Both the position numbers and the translations under genes were made by a program. Source: Macrotrachela quadricornifera (Eukaryota; Rotifera; Eurotatoria; Philodinida; Philodinidae). From it: 64,000 nucleotides of DNA. Shown here one piece after another: positions 33,487 through 43,375 of this stretch. Each line of letters begins with the position of its first letter. Position 1 is the stretch's first letter. The stretch lies in NCBI GenBank assembly GCA_022393335.1, contig JAJEKB010020847.1, positions 803,298 through 867,297 of the forward strand, in the 5' to 3' direction. A model generated the notes under the pieces. It searched no databases, had not been told where the DNA came from, and saw only the letters and a program-made list of their open reading frames with translations.

Positions 33487-36110
33487 ATGTCTCGAGTTTT
33501 TTTTGCTGAAAGCAATACGGAACGGCAACGACGAAGGCGTGCTGCAGCGCGAAAGAAAATTCTTGTTGATGTCATTAAAAGTGGCGATGATGATGGATCC
33601 GATGATCAAATGGACTTTGAAAATAAACCAAATTTACGATTAAATAGCGATCAAATATCTTTAATTGATCTAGCTGCAATTGGCGATAGAATTTCTCCAC
33701 CGCCACACAATATTACTACTATCTCATCTTTAAATGAAGACGATGATCCGATTTCTGGAGAACCATACAATGTTACTAATATTTCATCGACAAGTGAAGA
33801 CGACGATGCTGATTTTGACGAATTCCTGCAAGCAAGCAATATCAATTATCAACGTACAATTTATACTGGTAGTTGTATATCAGTATATAATGCTTGTAAA
33901 ATAATTATTAAGCTGGCTCGTCGATTAAGTCTTGATAAAAACAAAACGAAAATGTTATTAAATGGTATACGTTCCTTGTTACCATTAGACAATAGATTGC
34001 CAAGAACATTGGTAGGATTAATGAAAATTCTTGGTTAGTAGCATTTCAACTGTTCTCACAAAACTTATATACTAATGTTTCGTTTAGGTATCGATAATAA
34101 GAAAAAAGTGATTTATTATTGTGCTGAATGTCTCACTTGTTTGAAAACACCTCAACAAACAGCTTGTTCAAAAAATTGTTCTTTAAATAATAATTATCGT
34201 CCTTTTTCCAACATCAGTGAATTAACAATTAATGATGTTAAAAGTGAAATTATTAGCAACATTGAGAGATATATAAATGTAATTAATATTTATCCATGTC
34301 AATCAAAGAAGTTATTACTATGTGATGTAATAAATGCTGATTTATACCAAATAATGTCTTCGACAACGTCAATAGAAAATAATCAAAATCAAATAACCAT
34401 ACTTTTACACACAGATGGTGCTCCTATTGCTAAAATCAGCGGTAAATCATTATGGCCTATTCAAGCAACTATCTGTGAAATTCCGCCACCACTTCGAGAT
34501 CATAAAGAGGCCATTATGATTTTAGGTGCATGGCTTGGGATTCATCATCCAGATAGGAATTTATTCTGGACAAATATTGTTGAACAACTTGGGCAGTTAT
34601 TTAAAAATGAAATTGTACTTAAAATCAACAAATGTTTAGTTAAATTTATTGTAAGAATACAATTAATAACATTCGATCTACCAGCACTTGCATTGAATTG
34701 CAATATTATACAATACAATGGATATAATGCTTGCCCGTTCTGTCAAATAAAAGGTGAAGTTATTGACAAACAAGTATTTTATCCATATTCATCTACTCCA
34801 CATCCATTAAAAACAATGAATGATTATCGAAAATATGGTTTATTGAATTTTTCATCCGTTACAACAATGGGAATTAAAGGATACACACCATTATCAGATA
34901 TAATTCTATTACCAGTACAAATAGCCGTAGATTATATGCATTTGACATGTAGTGGTCATGTAAAGACTTTAATTGGCTATTGGCACAAGATGTTATTGCC
35001 ATGTGTGTTTCAAGAAGCGTCGGAATATATAACGTCAGTTATATTACCACATAATTTCAATCATCAGTTTTTACCTTTAATTGATTATAATAAATGGAAA
35101 ACAAAACTTTTCAGGTGAGCATCTTTTTCTAAATATATTTAGTCATATAATAATCATTTTTAATATCTAGAGATTTTTTTATATATATATCTCCTATATT
35201 TTGCATTTTGTTTTTACCAGACAAATATGCATTGCATTTTTTGTATTATTTTGTTTATATTCGTACACTTTATCATTATGAAACAGCGTCGGAATTAGAT
35301 GATATTGATTTATTATTCGATAAATACCATAAAGATTTATCTACGTTGTATGGTCCAAAATCAGAACTATTTACTGTTCACTTACATTCTCATTTAAAAG
35401 AGCAAGTAGTTCGTCATGGTGCATTATCGATGACCTCATGCTTTCCTCGTGAATCTTATTTGGGATTGGCATTGAGTATGTGTCATGGTAAAAAATATGT
35501 TCTTGAACAATATATTTCATGGCATTTGATTGATCGTTCATTATATGAAAGGAACACCATCGAAGTTAATGATATTTTTATTACTGAACAATTTAATGAA
35601 CGTCATTGCGATGCACAAATTATTACAGGATATAAAATAAAATTAATCGAATGTTTAAAAAAGCAAAAATTTATATTTGATTCAACCATACAATTTCATT
35701 ATTATTCTCGATATCGCCGAGGCTTTAAACATTATCATTCAATGGTATATTCTCGTGCTGGGAAAGCAATTAGTTACAGAGTGTCTGTTGTCAGTACCAA
35801 ATGTACACAAACAAAGAAAAAATGTTTTGCTGAAGTGATATTTTATTTCAAATTGTCCAATATATATTATGCATTTGTGAAAAAGTATCCATGTATGGAA
35901 CTTAGCTTATCAGCCGGCTTAACAACAGTTGTCGTTCCACAAAATATTCTTGAACGGCTTGATCGTTATTTTGGTTTATACAATTCGATGCAATATACAT
36001 ATAAAATAATTCCAGTATCAGATATCATCAATAAAGTAATCAAAATGAGTTGGAATGAAAAACATATTTTTGCATTTACTGATGTTGCTGTTGATTGGGA
36101 GCATGATTGA
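33487..36110 (+). CDS. CACTA/EnSpm-like transposase, 837 aa, three exons
   Basis: The exons are 33487-34033, 34088-35114 and 35171-36110. The introns are 54 and 56 bp with GT/AG borders, and the total of 2514 nt is a multiple of three with no internal stop. The N-terminus is basic (RQRRRRAAARKK), followed by an acidic, disordered part. From residue 183 there is a cysteine-rich patch (CAECLTC ... CSKNC), then the catalytic core. Candidate acidic residues are Asp292 in HTDGAP, Asp464 in VDYMHL and Glu619 in FPRESYLG. Flanking landmarks SLWPI, CEIPPPLR, GYNACPFC and LYGP are those of animal EnSpm/CACTA transposases. It would act in the nucleus on the terminal and subterminal repeats of 32745-39396. 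The absence of decay suggests recent activity. Superfamily is by motif; catalytic residues are inferred. Confidence 0.85.
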
Positions 36111-36326
36111 ATTTAAAGTATATCTTTTTAAACAGGTATTATCTCATTTGATTAGTTATCTGATGGTTCAGTCTTTACCATTGTGAAGCTGAAAAGATCT
36201 AATCATTTAGACATGATTATTGTTAATATTGCATGTATCTAACTATTTCTTTAGATTATTATTTTTTAAACTATTGATATAATTTCTTGTTTCAGATATT
36301 TGTAAGGTTGTCATATTTTTTTTGTC

Positions 36327-38579
36327 ATGCATCGCTCTTCATCTCGATCGACTGCAGGCATGAATAATCGATGTTCATCAAAAGAATATGTATTAGCATC
36401 GTTTTTGAAGAGTAAAAAACATGCAATACTACCGATAACAGCCATCAATATTAATCCAATAAATTCAGATAAAGCTGAAATAAAAATTTGTGGTGACATA
36501 ACTCCATTAACAATTGTTTCTAAAGGTTTGTCAATTTTTTTTGTTATATGGAATAATATATATAAAGAAATTCATCTAAGGTACACGAGCACAAGTGAAT
36601 ATGGATAAAACAAAATTTGCTCGTGAAACTGGTAGTAAAGAAATTGACTTAGGAAATTTTATTGATGATGAAGAAGAAGAAAAAGAAAATCAAGAAGATG
36701 ATTTTGACTTATCAACATCAGTAATACAAACATCACCACTACAGAGATGTACCATTTCAAAAGAAAATTCAAATAATAAACCATCTGAAAGTTATTCATC
36801 ATCTCGATCAAGCATTACACACACAACAATGGATAAAACTTTAATTGGTATAATACGTTCACAGTGGATGTAGCTGAAGATACATATATGTATCTTTTAG
36901 ATTTTGATACAATCTTTAATACATCAGGAACATCGAAGAAACATCAATATGATTCAGATAGTTCACTTGATGGAACCAACGATGATGATGAAGAAGAAGG
37001 TGAAGTAACTCAACTAGTATGTTAATTATATTTGTTTTCACATTTTTAGCACCGCGAATTCCAAGCAAAAAAAGAACAGATGGCAATGATGATAATACTA
37101 TATTAAACAAGCTACTGAATAAAAAAAAAGCACCACAAAAAAAAAGAAAAAGCATAGCATCAATTACTAGCGGTAAAAACATATGCTAAAAAAATTAATT
37201 GCTAAAGTATGCATTCTAGGTTCAACAGAGACTACGTGTAAAGGATGTAAGAATTTAAGTGAACAAGTTAAAAACATGATGAAACGTTTAGAACGTGTTG
37301 AACGAGTTGTTCCAATTGTAAAAGAATTTTCTCAATCAAAAATTGTAAGTTTAATTTTTTCACTTGATAAAATTTATATAATTGTGTCTACCGTAGGTCG
37401 GTTTAGATGCCACAAGAACAACAACAATTTCAATGACAAAAATTGAAGATATCAATAAATCTATCAAAGTAGGATCATTATCTTTTAGACATCATAGTAG
37501 AGCAATATTTCTTAGCATGAATGATGAAAACACGTAACACCATAAATGGAAAAAAGCCAAGAATATATAGTGAAAATGTGTAGTTGGAAAGTATAAATTA
37601 ACGAGTGACTTATGTCTTCAAAATTTAGGAACAATTACACCGTAGTAATAAGTTGATCGATAAAATATAAGAAATTTCTACGGCATTTATAAAAATTAAG
37701 GCAATAATTAACTGACAGACTTTGTACGCAACACATAGTATATATGTGCAGGTCGATTATTTAAATCGGCATTTTATATTCAAAACAACTATTCTTGAAA
37801 AAGTTTATTCAGTCAAAAATATTACAACAGTATATTTATTTTAAATATATCAATATCTCAAAGAGAACATAAGGATCAGACTTTTTGTTTTCAATTCATT
37901 ACATAGAATAAGAATGTTGTCTTGAAACTACGAGTAATTGTTTATAGGTTTATTCTAAATGACAATATATAGTGAGTCAATATACTTTTTTTTATGAATA
38001 TGTAATTCATATCTTAACTGCAAGCGGCATTTTTTTTACCCAGCAATACTTCATTTTAAGTCTTATGAAAGCAAAATCTATCCGATTTACATAACGACAC
38101 TATATCCAAACATCATTTTTTTTTACTCTGAAAAATTCTTTATATGATTTATTATTTAGGATATTTTTGATATTGAAGCAAACAAAGTCAAAGGTTCACG
38201 TGAGCGACCTACCATTATCATTCGAAACTTATTTACATTATCAAATCACGTTACTGATTATCGTCTATATTTGGAAAAACACGCTGATCTTTTAAAAGGT
38301 ACTCATATATATATTTACAAGAAAATTTAACATACATCTATTTACTTAGCATTTCTACAGTATCGTTGTCCAGGAATAGTTAATATAGACCAAACATGGC
38401 AGGAGGTTATTAAATCAATGGCATCATTAGCAAATAATATAAAGAAAAATTTGAAAACAAAATTAGCTCGACAAATTGCCACGGCAATGAACACTCAACA
38501 ACAATCAATAACAACGATATCGACAAATGATATGAATACATCACCATATGACAATGTTGAAATGGAAGTGATTATATAA
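36327..38579 (+). CDS. Second gene of the CACTA-like element, 417 aa, eight exons
   Basis: Proposed exons: 36327-36525, 36581-36847, 36901-36999, 37050-37172, 37220-37344, 37397-37468, 38160-38298 and 38350-38579. The first five introns and the last are 47-55 bp; intron 6 is 691 bp. All borders are GT/AG and phases close, giving 1254 nt with one terminal stop. The product has an N-terminal segment (VSKGTRAQVN), a very acidic, Ser-rich middle (DDEEEEKENQEDD, DGTNDDDEEE), a Lys-rich stretch (NKKKAPQKKRK), a heptad-like region (LSEQVKNMMKRLERVERV) that may be coiled coil, and a C-terminal helical domain (RNLFTLSNHVTDYRLYLEK). No family is recognised with confidence; the C-terminal part faintly recalls BEN-type DNA-binding domains. 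By position it is probably the accessory DNA-binding protein that many CACTA elements carry beside the transposase. Confidence 0.7.
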
Positions 38580-39396
38580 GTAAATGGACACCATAACATC
38601 GTTTTTAACGAATACAAGTGATAGGTTCTGATTTTATTCTTGATTTTCTTTAAGAATAACCCGAAAAAGAGTGTCTTTTTGATTATTTTGTCTGATTTTC
38701 ATGTATAACTAGTATTGATCTTTTTTCTTGTTGCCTAGCAACAAACCAGAAACTGTTCATTTTATAGGGTACACTAGCAACGTTTCGCTTAAGGCTGTTA
38801 TAGTTTTTTCTATGTTTTCTTTACTAAATATGTGTTGTAAATATTTTGATTTTCATCTTATTATTAGATCTACTTAGATCTGTATTGCGACAAAGATCCT
38901 TTTTTGTTTATCTAATAGGCTTCTTTTTATTTCCATTGAAACTCTCTCTTCTATTTATATAATCTAATAAATGATTTTGTTGTTGTGTCTTTCATCAAGC
39001 TGTTAATATTTTTTTATGTTAACTTCGAAAAAAGTGAAAGCAGTGATTTTTCTCTCAATAAAGAGATTTTAATAATCAATCATCAGATTAATATTTTACA
39101 ATAATATTATAATAGAAGAATGATACATTAAAGAATATCGAAAGTAGAATTCGATCCGGAACATACTGGAATTTGTTCACCAGGGTACCTTAAAGTACTA
39201 TGCAGTAGCACCTGATGACTATTTGTTCGGTACCTTCAAGTATTCATTTACTGTACAATTTGTGACAGGGTACCCACTAAAGTACCAAATAAGTATCCGA
39301 AAGTACTTTAGGTACTTCAGTACCCATACAGATCCTGTGACATACTAGTAGCAGGGTACTTTTTAGGGTACCCTGCACTCAGTACATTCACTTGGG

Positions 39397-39773
39397 TAAC
39401 TCCCTTTGATCAAACCTCATAAAAAAAAATATTTTTTTGTTAAAAACTTCTCGTTTACTTAAAAAATTGAGCTGCAAAAATTTTTTAGAAAACAGGCTTT
39501 AGATTTGGATTCATCTTCCTCGTTTACCCTTCGGTCAATCCTTATAAGAAAATTTTTGTTTTGCAAAAAAAGTGGTTCTTTGTCTAAAAAAATGATCCTT
39601 CCAAAAATTATAAAAAACTAACATCAGATTCGAGTTCCTCGATCCCGATTACCCTTTGATTAAGTTTTATAGAAAATATTAATAAAATGTTTTTTTGACC
39701 TTGTGCGGATATACAAGCAATCAATCAAGCAGACAATTTATGTTTGCAAGACTCTTCTCTGCTAGAAAGAGAA
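39397..39773. repeat. CTCGTAGA-ended repeat, copy 3, right part
   Basis: Continues the host repeat from 32744. It holds two further GTTCCTCGANCCCGATTACC-type internal units and the right end GACTCTTCTCTGCTAGAAAG. The interruption shows that the CACTA-like element arrived after this repeat. Confidence 0.7.
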
Positions 39774-40259
39774 TAACAAATACCATTTTACTTTTCACTA
39801 TACAATAACAAAGATTTTTATCAAAAATTAAAACTTACAGTCATTATGATATACGTACATTTTTGTATTTTATTTGAATTTCATGCAATTGAATAAATAG
39901 CATCTTTAATTGAAAAACTTCAAATAAAAAATTATTTGATTAAATTTATTTCAATAATTTTCTTCTCACTTAATACAAAGATTGAGAATAAAGATGATTT
40001 ACAATTGATAATAGATCAATTGTATAAGAAAGAATAAATAAAATTTGAGATGATGAATAACTAATTTAATTAATTAATTAAAAGAAGATTTAAACATTTT
40101 AAAATATCAAATAAAGAAGAAAACAAACATCATGAATTGAATCATTTTCATAAATTTTTTTTTCTTGTCCATATATCACTTTCATAGAAACTTATTGAAT
40201 TTTTGACTGGAATAGTTAATATCTAAAAATAAATCAAATAAAAATTTTATTAAAAATAA

Positions 40260-41055
40260 AACAATAAAGAAAATATTACATTAGCTATTAGATTTCAATC
40301 AATTTTGACTAAAGAAGAAGCTGTTCTATTAAATTAAATTGTTTAATTAATCAAAAACAGTTTTATTTGTATCAAAACTTATTCAATATCATTCAATTTG
40401 GTAATAACATTTAATTGTTTAATTAATATTTGTTTATCGGACATTGAAGATTCTCACGGAACTATCAAATGATGATATGGTCTAAAAGAGTTTAATCTTT
40501 TCTTTATAAATAAAAAAATGATTATTTAATCAATAATTTTTATATTCATCTACTATCAACAAAAAGATATGAATTGAATAAATGAAATGCTGATACAGAT
40601 TGTGTGAAATATATTAGACAACGAAGTAAATCATTACCAGAAAATTATTGGACTTCTAATTCATTTCGATTCTTTCCAATAAACAAATTCTATCCCTTTA
40701 ATATACAAATTAATAAAATTAATTTTCTTTTAAATTTTTGAAAGATTTATATGAACATCATGATAGAAATATTAATTAAAATATCATATATGTTAAATTT
40801 AATCAGCTTTTTGTTGAAAAAAAAACATACATATCATTATCTTGATTACAAATAATAAAATTACTAAAAAATTTAAATAAAAATAAATCAAACCTTTCGT
40901 CATTATTACAGCAAATATTTGCCAGATCATCTACGGAATGAACCAAAATAAATGATAACATTTGATATTTTAAATCAAATAAGAAATAAAACGATTAATG
41001 ATTATCTTAATAGAGACATCTATTGTTTTAAACGAATTTTATCGAGAAAATAAAT
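40260..41055 (+). pseudogene. Possible decayed gene, unidentified
   Basis: Several plus-strand frames give protein-like runs broken by TAA stops and frameshifts: NITLAIRFQSILTKEEAVLL near 40270, then RQRSKSLPENYWTSNSFRFF near 40618, and KYLPDHLRNEP, stop, FDILNQIRNKTINDYLNRDI near 40915-41050. The nearby DNA of equal AT content does not do this. I cannot name the family. It may be a degraded copy of a host gene. Confidence 0.3.
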
Positions 41056-43375
41056 AAAAAAATCTTTATTATCATCGTGTATGACGTCATTTTCTTTTAT
41101 TCTTTTATTCCTATGAACTTTTTATCTTTAAATTTAATGAATAATTCTTCATCTTAATTCTTATCAAAATGACTTTTATTTCTTATTATAACAAAATATA
41201 TATTTTTAAAAAATTATAAATATTAAAAAAAAATATTTTTTTTAATATTAATTAAATAGATAATAAAGTATGTAACGAGTTTCTTTTCTTTTCTGTTTGC
41301 TAATTAAGAATCTATTCGGTACAACGACAGTTGAGCTCCCGACAGTTGAACACCCAATATAAAGAAGGGATTAAAGAACACAAGAAAATAATTTTATTTG
41401 AATACAGTAACAATCACATCAAAAATCGACACACGGCTCTTGTTCTTTTAAATTACACGTCTCTGGTAGACAGGTGAAAAGTAGAAACTAATTGTTGTAA
41501 CTTGGATTGAGATTCTTCGGTCCAGAAAAACTTTCATCTAGCTTTATAAAAATAGCTTCTTACTGACGAAAAGAGCCAACCTCACCGTCTGCGTTCAGAC
41601 ACGTTTCATGTTTACATGGGACCAGCATAAGAAGGAGCGACTCGTATTGGATTATTCGTATGAAAAGATAAACGAAGTATTGGGAGAGTCGAGTACAATG
41701 GCGCAAGAACGGATACAGTCTGTCCTATTAAATATACAATCAAACTTTGTACTTCATTAAGAAATCACTACCAAGAAAACAATTTACCATTCGTGATGTT
41801 TATTACTATGGAGTCGATAGTGAAAGAATCGACTGTCCTGATTAATATAATACTAGAATCTTCAAGAAAAAGAAAACAAAGATTTTCATCAAGTGAATAT
41901 TTGTATTTTTACCTCTTAGGAATTGATTATCAACTAATTCAACGGAATATGAAAGTTTACATGTTAAGAGAGATTCCATGAGACCTTTGAGTACCATGTC
42001 AGATATCGAAGTACTCGATAAAACTTTCTTTTTTGATTTGATATGCCCATCTTATTCAGCATCATTGAAAACCATTAAATCTAAATTTTTAGAGAATTCG
42101 AACGAGTTGGTGAAAAGTTAGCTTCGTTTTATATTCAAGTAGTCACAACACCATTTGAGAAATAGTGCCAAAAATCGTTCATACAAAGTTGAGATTTTTT
42201 CGGGGACAAAGAATTAATAAAATTTTTCGTTTAATTTACCAGAAGATAGAGCATCAAAAGCTGAACAAAACTACCTATTTACATATGTTTTTTCCATGGT
42301 TTGATCAATAGTTATTTATAAATACCGTTCATGACTAGTCATTTTTCGAGTGAAAAGTGAGTGGATTTTTTTCCAGTATATCGACTGGCATTCAGTCATT
42401 TTTAAGAGTTCCACAATGAATTTCACATATGTTGTACAACTTTTTCCCTTTCTATAAAATGGTAAAAAAAAGTACCACATTGATCCAAAAAATGGCTCAC
42501 AATATTGACCAACTAAATAACATTTATTGAAAAAATTATTTTTTGATAAAAAGTGAAATTTTAGTAGGTTATAGAGCGCCTAGAATATTTTTCACAGAGG
42601 TATAGTATATTTCAATGAATATGTGCTCTATTTAACCTAATCAATCAGTACTTATTACAGTCTTATGGCAATAAGATCAATAATGAGATCTTCGATTGTT
42701 CTCTATGGTAAGTAAAAACATTTCCTAATTCGAAAATGATAATCTACATATTCATTTCTCTCTTTCATACTAAATACAACTATCTGATCTGTACATGATC
42801 GCACATATATGTAACAAAAAAACTTGGAGAGGAAGAATAAATATTTGTCGTATAACCATGTGATCGATGTTCGTTTCTTTTCTCCAGCATCTAGCAAATT
42901 CCTTTCGATCTGTATCGCAGTAAATATGTAAAAGTACAAGTCGAATGAATATTTATTCTTGCTGAAACGCTAGTATATTTGTCATAATATTCAAAAATAA
43001 ATTTTGTATGATTGTTTCGATGGGAAAAAATAATTTGGAAGACATTGTTAATCTCTTGACTGTTGATAGTTATTACACAGAAATTGTTGAAATTTCGTGT
43101 TGAATACAGAGACAGAAGTTAGCAAATGGTTTTTTGAAAAATAGCATTTACATCTATATTAATAGATTATGTTTTTTCTCAAATAATCGAATCATATTAA
43201 TTTATTTTTATTACAAATTTCTAAATAATACTTTATCTCATACATTCATTCATCTTAATCCGGACTCAGATGAATTTTTTTTTGAAATAAAACATGCTTT
43301 ATTTATACAAAAAATTAAAAATTTTCTCATTTTATTATACTAATTATATATGATCAATTATCAGTAAGTCTTTTA
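41056..43375. other. Intergenic AT-rich DNA
   Basis: No supportable gene. A direct short repeat CGACAGTTGAGCTCCCGACAGTTGAACACCC-like text near 41323 repeats CGACAGTTGA twice and could be the end of an unknown element. Confidence 0.4.

Larger units (their letters stand above)
32745..39396 (+). mobile_element. CACTA/EnSpm-like autonomous DNA transposon, apparently intact
   Basis: The terminal inverted repeats begin CCCTAGTGAATGTACTGAG and, inverted, CCCAAGTGAATGTACTGAG. They continue GTGCAGGGTACCC, about 31 bp with one mismatch. TA flanks both sides (32743-32744 and 39397-39398), and removing the element restores the host repeat. The outer 200 bp on each side are dense in GGTACT/GGTACC subterminal motifs, as expected for binding sites of a CACTA-type transposase. 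Two spliced genes, both with closed phases, occupy the interior: transposase at 33487-36110 and a second protein at 36327-38579. The termini do not begin with the textbook CACT[A/G], so the superfamily call rests mainly on the transposase. Confidence 0.85.
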
